A stretch of DNA of 64,000 nucleotides, from contig NZ_CP136624.1 of the NCBI RefSeq assembly GCF_032917945.1, positions 6,262,001 to 6,326,000 on the forward strand. Direction: 5' to 3'. The position numbers and the translations under genes were made by a program. The notes under the pieces are model-generated. The model saw only the letters and a program-made list of their open reading frames with translations. It was not told where the DNA came from and made no database searches. This document shows, one piece after another, positions 37,706-45,685 of this stretch. Origin of the DNA: Bradyrhizobium sp. sBnM-33. Its GTDB lineage: Bacteria > Pseudomonadota > Alphaproteobacteria > Rhizobiales > Xanthobacteraceae. Position 1 is the first letter of the stretch. Every line of letters begins with the position of its first letter.

Positions 37706-37814
37706 CGCGGCCCGCCGCATAATGGCAAGGCAGCGGTGGACCTGCCGCGCCTGCCGCTGTCGCTGCTCGGCCGCGCCGACGTGATCGAATAGCGGTGCAG
37801 TTTGTTGCAGTGCA

Positions 37815-37921
37815 CGAGTCTCTTCTTGGCACCTTTCGGACCTACGGGACCGGGCTGATGATGTCCGCTGTTTGGAGTAAAGACGACAACCCCTCCTTCC
37901 GTGACCTCCGAGTCTGACCCT
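37815..37921 (+). repeat. dispersed intergenic repeat, copy k
   Basis: TCTTCTTGGCACCTTTCGG, ACCTACGGGACCGGG, GATGTCCGCTGTTTGGAG, then the degenerate right part ending GAGTCTGACCC. Confidence 0.6.
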
Positions 37922-38019
37922 CTAGTCGGCGCTCGCAAGACCGCCGAGATAGGGGCGCGGTTGTTTGGGCGCCCGGTAGCCCGCCGGTTAACGCCGGGAA
38001 GTCGAAGCCGTCACCACTC

Positions 38020-38667
38020 TCAACCTGGTGGCGGCTTTTTCGTCGAGATGCTTCTTAACGGAGGCCCGCAGAGGTCTACACGCGCGGAATTGCCGGTGTC
38101 GCCCGAGATATCTCCAAAGGAGATACGCCAGACGGTGTTCGGATAGCTGCCGGTACACACCAAATGGGTCGTATCGGTTGCATAGTTGGCGCAGCGTTTT
38201 TGACACTGCTTAGCCAGCGCAGCTTGACGATCAGGGCAGCTCAGGCCAGTTCTTTTGTCTTCGGCCCTGCCGGCATCGTCCTCGAAAAAGCAATTCTGCA
38301 ACTGCGCACTTTGGGTCAACGCGTTCACGCATTGATTGGTCGCCTCGTCGACCTGTGCTTTGGTTGGATTCGTCAATGGGCAATGCGGGGGGATCTGACG
38401 TGGGGCCACGTAAGTACGCGCTGCGCGCAGCGGGCGGGCGAGCACCGCGCTTTTTCGGTGCTCGCGCGCAGGGCCAGAGGATGCGGGGGACGGCCTTCGA
38501 GAACCCTCGGGGCAGGCGATGGGAATGCATCTGGTCCACAGCGGACCCGTGGTCACGCACCGATCGGCCTCTGGCGCGCAGCCGGCGGGGCAACAGGTTT
38601 GCGCAAACGCGGGCAATGATATCAGCGCATATGCCAAAATTAGGATTGCCGGCTTGAGATATCGCAT
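38020..38667 (-). CDS. Cys-rich secreted protein, hypothetical
   Basis: 215 residues. Signal peptide MRYLKPAILILAYALISLPA, then QTCCPAGCAPEADRC and more Cys (about 12 in all) spread over the mature part: CVTTGPLWTRCIPIACPEG, NQCVNALTQSAQLQNCFFED, KQCQKRCANYATDTTHLVC. Many disulphides imply a stable periplasmic or outer-surface protein. No family known to me. The C-terminus (PPPG) is a few residues after a final Cys in DLCGPP. Confidence 0.6.
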   Translation of the reverse strand: MRYLKPAILILAYALISLPAFAQTCCPAGCAPEADRCVTTGPLWTRCIPIACPEGSRRPSPASSGPAREHRKSAVLARPLRAARTYVAPRQIPPHCPLTNPTKAQVDEATNQCVNALTQSAQLQNCFFEDDAGRAEDKRTGLSCPDRQAALAKQCQKRCANYATDTTHLVCTGSYPNTVWRISFGDISGDTGNSARVDLCGPPLRSISTKKPPPG

Positions 38668-40123
38668 GGGGCCGTCCTGCCACTCCGCCGCTCGCGCCGT
38701 CGTTGTGAGCTTGAGGGTCGGTTCCTGCCAAAGGGCCCCATCTTGCGGAGCGCGCAAGGGAGGGGGCCCTGCGGCGGGCGTTGCACGCACAGAGAGAGTA
38801 CCCGCCGCATCTGGGCAACGCGGAACTTCTAAAATGCGTTCCTACCCTTTAAGGACTACCCCGCCGCGGGCGGCCCTCCAACCAGCGCGCATCCGTGCAG
38901 TGCATTTGATCAAACAAGCACGATGCGCGATATCACGCCTTACAAGTGGGTGCATCCGGACGAGGAGTTAAAAGTAGCCGGTTCACGCCGGTGGGATTAG
39001 TTCTGTGGCCCGCCTAGTAGTATCAGCATGGAGGGCAGCGGACGAAATGCGAGTTGCCGGAAGATGCCGAACCGTCGCTGGGTTCGTTTGATCGCATGAT
39101 CAAACAAGACAAATCATATTGGCAAATGGGATACTGGCCGGCTGGCAGCGATCTTGAGCACGACGATGCCCGGCCGTGAGGACGACGATCCGGACGAGGC
39201 CAAGCAGCAGTCGCCGGAGATGACCCCATGCACCTGATCCGTATTCTCATAGCTCGCCTGCATTTGCGCCTGAGCCTGCGCCTTGCCGAGATCGCGGCGA
39301 GGAGCTAGATCGCGCTCACAAGCAATAAGACTTGTAAGAACCCAATCTGAGCCGCCGCTGTTAATGCCCAGCGGTGGCTTTTTCGTACCGTCACACTCAT
39401 ATCGAACGGCCGCTGAGTGCATGAAAAGACCGCAGGCATTCTCGCTCTGCGGCCACCGGGCTCAAAATAAATTGGTGCTAAAAAGCTTGATCCGCCGGCC
39501 CCGGTTGCTACAAAAGCTGATCCAAGTTTTGCTCACTGTAGAGTTAAAAACGTAGTTCCGGCATAGGAACACTGCGGGTGTTGCCGGTCAGAGACAGTAA
39601 CATGACCGAGCCTCCTGCGCCCGTCATTCCACAAGTCGAAGTGTTCCAGCCGCATAAATCGATAGTGTCCCAAGGCGGAGGATGCTTGTATGCACACGAG
39701 ACCGTTTCCACTGGCGCAAGCGGACCTAGTACACGACAAACCGGACGCCATGCTGCGAATGTCAGCTGAAATCAGCGGACACCCTCTGCGAGGGCTCCTT
39801 TCCTAAGTTGAGTCTGGCTGCCGATACGCTTGGCTAACTCCAACAGCTGCTCGGTCTGACGCTCGGTTGGAAACTTCGGCGGATGATATGCCATCTTGGG
39901 TCAGGATTCCTGGAACCAACGATCCCTGCGTGGCAGCACCGATCATGAGAACGCATTCGTGGCGCGGTGCATGTCCGGCGACGTCGGGTTCTTCACCTTG
40001 ATCCAACGCGGTGATCGGCCAGCCCGATAAGGCCGAGGCAAGTGTGCAAGGCAAGTGATTGCTGTTGATCCAGCTTCCCTGTGGTGGCGGTCTGCCATGG
40101 CCCTAGTGAGGCAGTTAAGGCAT
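38668..40123. other. 1.45-kb gap: gene fragments and a terminator, no full gene recognised
   Basis: A 42-codon stretch ending at 39177 reads naturally (CELPEDAEPSLGSFDRMIKQ, DKSYWQMGYWPAGSDLEHDD) but has no start codon, so it is perhaps a gene remnant. Two tiny overlapping frames follow (from about 39168 and 39228, ending before 39310), just ahead of the terminator at 39350. On the minus strand 39772-39894 could encode a 40-residue peptide (MAYHPPKFPTERQTEQLLEL). None is secure. Confidence 0.4.
39350..39383 (+). terminator. rho-independent terminator
   Basis: AGCCGCCGCTG pairs with CAGCGGTGGCT (one G-U step) around an 8-base loop, directly followed by TTTTT. It ends a transcript coming from the left. 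Confidence 0.6.
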
Positions 40124-40144
40124 CGTCCGTTCATGGCAGATTTT

Positions 40145-41518
40145 GTTCTCTAATTCCGGGTCTGGGTGTCAAGCTCTCCACGATCATCCTTGCCGGGCCC
40201 ACTGTTCTCTCCGCGGTAGGGGTGAACCCTCCGCATGATGGCGTAAGGTGACGTTGGCGGTTCAATGTTGCAATCGCGGTCGTCCTTTCCGACGCTCGCA
40301 CCAAATCTGTCGAACTCACCATCGCCATCGTCCCGGCTGGGACGTCTTTTCCCGCCGTTTGGCAGAAACTCTGTAATGCCCTCGCTAGGCAGCAATTTCC
40401 TTTTTCGACCAGTTGAACTCGGTTCCGTCGATCCACATGCGGTGCAGAATGACCGCGAGCTTACGCGCGACTGCGACCTTGCCTTGCGGAGTCCGTTGCG
40501 CTTGACGAGCCTAACCCCCCAAGCCTTCACGGCGGACCACTTCGGGACGCGCGTCAGCAGAACCCCGGCTGCTTCAAACAGGTAACTTCGTAGCATCGCG
40601 TCGCCGCACTTCGAGATGCGACCTGACCAATCGAGCTCTCCGGAGGCGTGGCGTCTACTGGTTAGCCCGACATAAGCACCTACGCTTCTCGATCGCGCAA
40701 ACCGTGCCGGATCGTCAATCGTTGCCTTGAAGGCGAGCGCGGTGATCGGACCGATCCCAGGCATCGTCATAAATCGGCGGACCTGCGCATCATGGCGGGC
40801 CAGTTTCATAACCTTGCGCTCAAGCTCGCTAACCTGCTGCCCAACGGCATTGCGCGCTTCGAGCAGCGGTCTGATCGCAGCTATCAGCTCAGGACGGCCC
40901 TCGATCAACTCCTCGGTTCGTACGGCGAAGACATTGAACGTGGCGCGGCCGATGACAAGACCGAGGTTCTTGAGAAGGCCGCGAACATGGTTCTCAAGAT
41001 CGCGCTTGATCTTGACCAGCAGCGCCCGACTCGCCAGCAGCGCCCTGACCGAATGGCTGTCGATATCCTTGACGTGCACCTCTTTGAACCAGCCGGTCTG
41101 CATGATGCGGGCGATCCCGATAGCATCGTTGCGGTCGCTTTTGTTGATCTGCATCTTGAGCACGGCCTTGGCATGGCGCGCGTCGATACAGATCACCGGT
41201 AGGCCAAGCTGCTTAAGTTCGGTCCACAGCCAGGTGGACGTTGGGCCGGTCTCGAGGCCGATGCGTACTGCATCCGGCGCTTTTGACCTCACGTAAACTG
41301 AGATCGCCTCAGGATCTGAATCGACCACGCCCTCTCGCACGACCGACCCCGTCTGATCGACCACGCAGATCGATGTCTGCTTCAACGATACGTCCAGTCC
41401 GACAAAGTATTCCATTGCCGCTCTCCATCGTTGCGAGGCCACATGAGGCTGGCCTCTTACGTTCCTGGAGAGCTGATTCCTTTGCCTTTTGTCTGGCTCG
41501 ATCCCGGAATTACCCCAT
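40145..41518 (-). mobile_element. IS110 element, copy 3 (full length)
   Basis: About 1374 bp. Left end GTTCTCTAATTCC, preceded by GATTTT (40139-40144); right end TACCCCAT, followed by GTTGCAAAAGTCG. The flanks together make GATTTTGTTGCAAAAG, the terminus of a type I palindrome. The non-coding part (40145-40383) is the expected place for a bridge-RNA sequence. Confidence 0.85.
40384..41415 (-). pseudogene. IS110-family transposase, copy 3, C-terminal frameshift
   Basis: Starts at 41415. The RuvC-like half is complete: YFVGLDVSLKQTSICVV, RIGLETGPTSTWLWTELK, INKSDRNDAIGIARIMQ. Tnp20 follows (MTMPGIGPITALAFKATIDD, SVGAYVGLTSRRHASGE, RISKCGDAMLRSYLFEAAG). After LRKA near 40480 the frame changes. 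Copy 2 has GACCTTTGCC where this copy has GACCTTGCC, so one T is missing, and the natural C-terminus (about 36 residues) is read out of frame. The stop of the repaired gene would be at 40384. Confidence 0.8.
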
Positions 41519-41732
41519 GTTGCAAAAGTCGAAAATCGAACGATCCCGAAAATCTCGCGAAAGGTGATTTTCAGAGAGCTGTAACGTTGCGAAGCCACAT
41601 CACGCCGCTACGCAGGTCCGTGGTCGTTTTTCCGAGGAACGACGTGGTTCCCTCACGTCGCCACGCGCAACACGCGTCAGCGCCCCTGAAAATTTTCGTT
41701 CGTCACCCCAAAAAGACTTTTACAACGAAATC
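41519..41732 (-). mobile_element. MITE-like palindromic element, type I (terminus split by IS110)
   Basis: Reverse-oriented copy of 8128-8346: begins GTTGCAAAAGTCGAAAATCG, ends GACTTTTACAACGAAATC at 41732. Its outer six bases (GATTTT) are at 40139-40144, left of the IS. The flanks TGGCA (left) and CGCAC (right) again look like a GGCAC core, part of a dispersed repeat (GTCCGTTCA at 40126 and GGCGGACG near 41740). Confidence 0.8.
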
Positions 41733-42390
41733 CGCACTTGGCGGACGTAAATGTTCGAGCGTTCGACGTCCGCTTTGAAGGGATGAACGGTCTAGGGCCT
41801 ATTGGGGCCCGCCTCATTTGCGGCGGGCCTATGTCTTTGGCAGTCAATATCGCCGAAGCCTTTGGCTTCTCTACGTTTTATCGGTTCCTTTGCGAACGAA
41901 AAAAGTACTGGATTCCAGGACCACACGGTTTTGCCGTACGCAGCTTCCTCTGCCAGAGACTTCAACCAGCCAAGTGCTTGCCGGCCAAAATTCTGGCGGA
42001 AGCGTTTAAGCGCCGTACGTCCTGCGCGCTGTGTTCGCTCACGGCAAAGCCGCCCTGCATCACATCCACGCGCCCGACGCTGCCGCGTCCACCGCAACCC
42101 GTCCCAACGTTCGTGACGATGGCCAACGCCCCTCTTCTTCGGAACGGGATGGCCGGAGTTGTAAGGGTGATTTGGGTTCGCTGCGAAGCGCTTTATTTTT
42201 ACGCGCGAGACTGGACAGGGCAAATCAGCTTGAAATTACTGCTGAAATTCGCGCATTCGCGCCGCGCCCTTTGGCCCCGATCAACGATCCATCGGTCGGG
42301 CGCATGGACCCCAGGCGAGAATTAGATGCACCGTCGGCGCAATTGCCGTTACGTTAGGTAAGCACAAAAGCAGAAAAAACGAGGGAGGCT
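41733..42390. other. 650-bp gap, no gene recognised
   Basis: A GGCCCGCC...GGCGGGCC stem (about 41807-41830) is present but without a T-run. Frames on both strands exist but have no recognisable domain. Confidence 0.4.
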
Positions 42391-43434
42391 ATGGTGAGAC
42401 TTTCAATCGCAACCGCAGGCTTTGTTCTCGCAACGCTCCTTTCGATTCCCGCGCTGGCACAGACGAGGGCTCTGGTGACCGAAGAGATGATGGTCAAGAC
42501 TTCAGATCCCGGCATCGAGATCTACGTCCGCAACAAGCGGCCCGCAGATATGACTTCCTTCCGGCCGGAGCAGACCGTGCTTTACGTTCACGGCGCGACT
42601 TATCCTTCGGAGACGGCGTTCGACCTCAAACTGGATGGTCTGTCCTGGATGGAATACATTGCCGCACGCGGTTATGACGTGTGGCTGCTCGATCTGCGCG
42701 GCTACGGCAGGTCGACACGGCCTCCCGAGATGGCCGACAAGCCCGAGGCCAATCCGCCCATCGTGACCGGCCAGACGGCGGTCAAGGACATCGGCACCGC
42801 CGTCGATTTCATCTTGCAGCGCCGCAACATTCCGCGCCTCAATCTGCTCGGCTGGTCCTGGGGCACCACGCTGATGGCGACCTACACCACGCAGAACGCT
42901 GCGAAGGTCGAACGTCTTGTCCTCTATGCACCTGTCTGGATCCGGCAAACGCCGTCACTCGTCCAGGCCGGTTCAGGCAAGCTCGGCGCGTACCGAATGG
43001 TCACGCGCGAGCAAGCGAAGGAGCGCTGGTACACCGGCGTGCCCGAGGACAAGAAGGCCAGCCTCATCCCCGCCGGCTGGTTCGATGCCTGGGCCGACGC
43101 AACATTCGCCACCGACCCGGTGGGCGCGCAGATGAATCCACCGGTCGTTCGCGCCCCCAACGGTGTCGTGCAGGACGGCGCCGAATTCTTCGGCGCCGGC
43201 AAACCCTATTACGATCCCGCCAAGATCACGGTGCCGACATTACTAGTCGGCGCCGAATGGGACCGCGACACGCCGCCTTACATGGCGCAGACGCTGTTTC
43301 CGCTTCTGGTGAACTCGCCGGGCAAACGCTATGTGGCGCTGGCGGAAGGAACGCACTCCATCATCATGGAGCGCAATCGCCTCAAGCTGTTCGAGGCGGT
43401 GCAGGCGTTTCTCGATGAGGCGAAGCGGTCGTGA
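42391..43434 (+). CDS. secreted alpha/beta hydrolase
   Basis: 347 residues. Signal peptide to IPALAQ, then the hydrolase fold: TVLYVHGATYPSE (oxyanion loop), DVWLLDLRGYGRSTRPPE, nucleophile elbow GWSWGTT (Ser156), an acid in GAEWDRDTPP and the His in LAEGTHSIIME. Likely periplasmic. Substrate is not evident; the middle cap region is typical of esterase/epoxide-hydrolase-like enzymes. It is convergent with the GST gene on the other side. Confidence 0.85.
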   Translation: MVRLSIATAGFVLATLLSIPALAQTRALVTEEMMVKTSDPGIEIYVRNKRPADMTSFRPEQTVLYVHGATYPSETAFDLKLDGLSWMEYIAARGYDVWLLDLRGYGRSTRPPEMADKPEANPPIVTGQTAVKDIGTAVDFILQRRNIPRLNLLGWSWGTTLMATYTTQNAAKVERLVLYAPVWIRQTPSLVQAGSGKLGAYRMVTREQAKERWYTGVPEDKKASLIPAGWFDAWADATFATDPVGAQMNPPVVRAPNGVVQDGAEFFGAGKPYYDPAKITVPTLLVGAEWDRDTPPYMAQTLFPLLVNSPGKRYVALAEGTHSIIMERNRLKLFEAVQAFLDEAKRS

Positions 43435-43460
43435 AACTAGAAGTCGTGAAGGTAGTTGGC

Positions 43461-44084
43461 TCAGTCCGCCGCAGCAAAATGCGCCATCTGGTGAAAACAC
43501 GGGCGGGCCGTGGCGCGCGCGACATAGTGACGACAGGCGGGATATCGCGCCAGCCCGTCGAACCGATCGACAAGGCGCAGCACATCCGCCATGAGTATGT
43601 CGGCGACGGAGAAGGTCCCGGCCAGCCATTCGCGCCCTGCCAGGACCGGCTCCATGTGCCCGAGCCGTGCCTTGAGGAACCCGTCCAAACGCTTCCATGC
43701 CGGCGTATCACCGGTGTCGCCAGAGAACGCCAATATCGACCAGGGCAGGCTTGCCATCTCGACTGAATTGAGCGCCGCGAACAGCCATTGCAAAGCCTCG
43801 CTGCGACCGCGCGGATCGGCCGGCATCAGCGCGGCACTTCGCTCGGTCAGATGAAGCAGGATCGCGCCGCTCTCGAAGATCGAGATGTCTCCATCCGTCA
43901 ACCACGGCACCTGGCCGAACGGTTGGTGCGTGAAATGCTCGGCACTGCGAGCGCGAAATGGCACGCTTTCGACGCGATAGGGCAAGGCGGCCTCTTCCAG
44001 CGCCCAGCGCACGCGTATGTCACGCACATAGCCCCGCGGCATCTCGGGAACCCAATCGAACGTGGTGAGGATCAGGTCGACCAT
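43461..44084 (-). CDS. glutathione S-transferase
   Basis: 207 residues from the ATG at 44084, after a GGAG site. The thioredoxin-like N-terminal domain contains VRWALEEAALPYRVESVPF, FGQVPWLTDGDISIFESGAI (glutathione-binding cis-Pro and ES motif) and HLTERSAALMP. The helical C-terminal domain has REWLAGTFSVADILMADVLR, the usual N-capping box area. Conjugates or transfers glutathione; cytosolic. The two neighbours point elsewhere, so it is on its own. Confidence 0.85.
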   Translation of the reverse strand: MVDLILTTFDWVPEMPRGYVRDIRVRWALEEAALPYRVESVPFRARSAEHFTHQPFGQVPWLTDGDISIFESGAILLHLTERSAALMPADPRGRSEALQWLFAALNSVEMASLPWSILAFSGDTGDTPAWKRLDGFLKARLGHMEPVLAGREWLAGTFSVADILMADVLRLVDRFDGLARYPACRHYVARATARPCFHQMAHFAAAD

Positions 44085-44240
44085 TTTGCACTCCATTTCC
44101 TGGTTCACAAAGGACGAGCGAACGGCTCGCGCGCCGACATCGCTGACAACTTTTTTCGTCACCGCAGAAAGCGGGATGAACTACAGCAAGTAGCCCGCCT
44201 GAGCGCATGCGATATGCGGCACCGCTCCGCCGCCTACGGG

Positions 44241-44810
44241 CTAACGAGCGAGCTTATCGGATCGCACCGGTGCTAACACACGGTTCACCTTATTTCTGAG
44301 GACGAGATAGGTGACGATTAAGGCTACAGCCTTGGTTGTCGTCGGAACCATTAGTGAATATAGCGCCCAAATGCGTGCACTCGCTGTAATAGCAACGAGC
44401 AGGTTCAGGGCCGCCAGACCAAAAATCAAGGCCGCCCATACATAACCCACACGTTCAACCAGAGCCGCAGGTAATGCGTCGCGGGCTATTTTTGGAAGAT
44501 ATCGCGCGAGCCAGCCACGGCGAAGCATAATTATGCCGATCGCCGCTCTGCTGATACTCGGTTTTGCCATCAGAAATCGGCTGTCGTTTGTGATAAACGC
44601 AGAAGCGCCAAACACTAGCACCAGAGCAAGCACCATCAATTGAATCGGAGGAATGGGACTGCGTAAATATCTCTGAACCGCAATCTGCAAAAAGCCGAAG
44701 CCAATTCCGAAACAAAGCGCCAGCATTACGTCATTGGTCAAAAGTACTATGACAAAGAAAGCAAGCGTCGAAAGAAAGTCCAGAAGCAAATGCTTCAACA
44801 CAACCTGCAT
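44241..44810 (-). CDS. YciB/IspZ-type inner-membrane protein
   Basis: 189 residues, five or six hydrophobic helices. The order LKHLLLDFLSTLAFFVIVLL, IQLMVLALVLVFGASAFIT, ISRAAIGIIMLRRGWLAR and VGYVWAALIFGLAALNLLVA matches the YciB (intracellular septation/IspZ) family, which helps envelope synthesis during division. A fairly divergent copy; possibly a second paralogue rather than the housekeeping one. Confidence 0.65.
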   Translation of the reverse strand: MQVVLKHLLLDFLSTLAFFVIVLLTNDVMLALCFGIGFGFLQIAVQRYLRSPIPPIQLMVLALVLVFGASAFITNDSRFLMAKPSISRAAIGIIMLRRGWLARYLPKIARDALPAALVERVGYVWAALIFGLAALNLLVAITASARIWALYSLMVPTTTKAVALIVTYLVLRNKVNRVLAPVRSDKLAR

Positions 44811-44972
44811 TTTTCTTGGTCTCCGGCTTTTCGACTCTTGAAGTAGCCTATGCCGTTGAAGTTGCGTTGTGGTGACAGTGCACTTAATAGCACGTAGAGC
44901 GGATGGCGACAGGCATCATCCGCCGTTTGATAACGGTTGAATTCTCGACGTTGCGCAGCATTGATGCGGCAC

Positions 44973-44999
44973 GGCGGATTATGCTGTCGCTAATCCGCC
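44973..44999. repeat. short palindrome (GGCGGATTA unit)
   Basis: GGCGGATTA (44973-44981) and TAATCCGCC (44991-44999) form a 9-bp stem with a 9-base loop. It is the core of a common rhizobial intergenic repeat. It lies in the gap between the YciB and MarR genes, beyond the MarR stop at 45021. Confidence 0.5.
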
Positions 45000-45020
45000 C
45001 ACTTTTCCCGTCCCTCTATC

Positions 45021-45539
45021 TCACCGCAACTCTGCCTCCCGCAACGGCGCGCGGCTCAGTTCGTTGCCGGCGGCGATGGCTTTGCGCAGCAGCCGCATCA
45101 GCTCCGCGCCCTCCTTCTCAGTAAGGCCGCGCAGCATGAGGCGCTGGGCTGCCTCGACGGCCGGCGTGATGGCGCGCAGCGTTCGCTTTCCGGCTTCCGT
45201 GACCTGCAACTCCCGGGCGCGGCGGTCGCGGGGGCTCGGGTGACGCACCAGCAAGCCTTTCTGCACCAGGCGGTCGACGACGCCGGTGATGGTGGTGCGG
45301 TCATAGGCGATGAGGCCGGCGAGCGTCACCTGATCGATCCCCGGATTCATCTTGATGGCTGCCAATGCCGCGAACTGAACGGGCGTGAGGTCGAAGCCCG
45401 CCTCCTCGACCTCGGCCAGGAACACGGCCACCGCGATTTGCTGGAAGCGGCGCGCCAGATGGCCCGCCATCTCATTGTTATCTCTCACCAAATTCTCCAC
45501 GGCAAACTCAAAAGCAGGTGGTCTGGAATTGACGAGCAT
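45021..45539 (-). CDS. MarR-family transcriptional regulator
   Basis: 172 residues from the ATG at 45539. Winged helix: DLTPVQFAALAAIKMNPGID, TLAGLIAYDRTTITGVVDRL (recognition helix), LVRHPSPRDRRARELQVTEA (wing with the conserved DRR). MarR proteins usually repress a divergent gene and themselves and respond to phenolic or other aromatic ligands. The FAD monooxygenase at 45686 is divergent 146 bp away, so it is a likely target. Confidence 0.9.
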   Translation of the reverse strand: MLVNSRPPAFEFAVENLVRDNNEMAGHLARRFQQIAVAVFLAEVEEAGFDLTPVQFAALAAIKMNPGIDQVTLAGLIAYDRTTITGVVDRLVQKGLLVRHPSPRDRRARELQVTEAGKRTLRAITPAVEAAQRLMLRGLTEKEGAELMRLLRKAIAAGNELSRAPLREAELR

Positions 45540-45557
45540 AGTTATAATCAGTATGCT
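45535..45557. promoter_or_regulatory. candidate MarR operator
   Basis: AGCATA (45535-45540) and TATGCT (45552-45557) are inverted copies with an 11-bp AT-rich gap. It overlaps the start codon of the MarR gene and lies in the divergent promoter region of the monooxygenase, the normal place for autoregulation. Confidence 0.5.
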
Positions 45558-45685
45558 GATCAATATCCTCCATGCGCTTTGATCGCGGCATCTGCCGGCA
45601 GTCAAGTGACCGAGGCCATAGATGAAGGGTAATTCGATCGGTCAAAATCAACTCCGGTCGGCCAAGGACAGGAGGAGCAGGTCTC

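Noticed and set aside
39772..39894. 40-residue minus-strand peptide (MAYHPPKFPTERQ...)
   Set aside because: Plausible composition but weak ribosome site and no conservation evidence available; noted in the gap entry only.
41807..41830. GGCCCGCC hairpin as terminator
   Set aside because: No T-run on either side and no gene ends close by.
41738..42325. 195-codon plus-strand frame upstream of the secreted hydrolase
   Set aside because: Abnormal composition (many Cys, Arg, Pro), overlapped by another equally long frame, no ribosome site.
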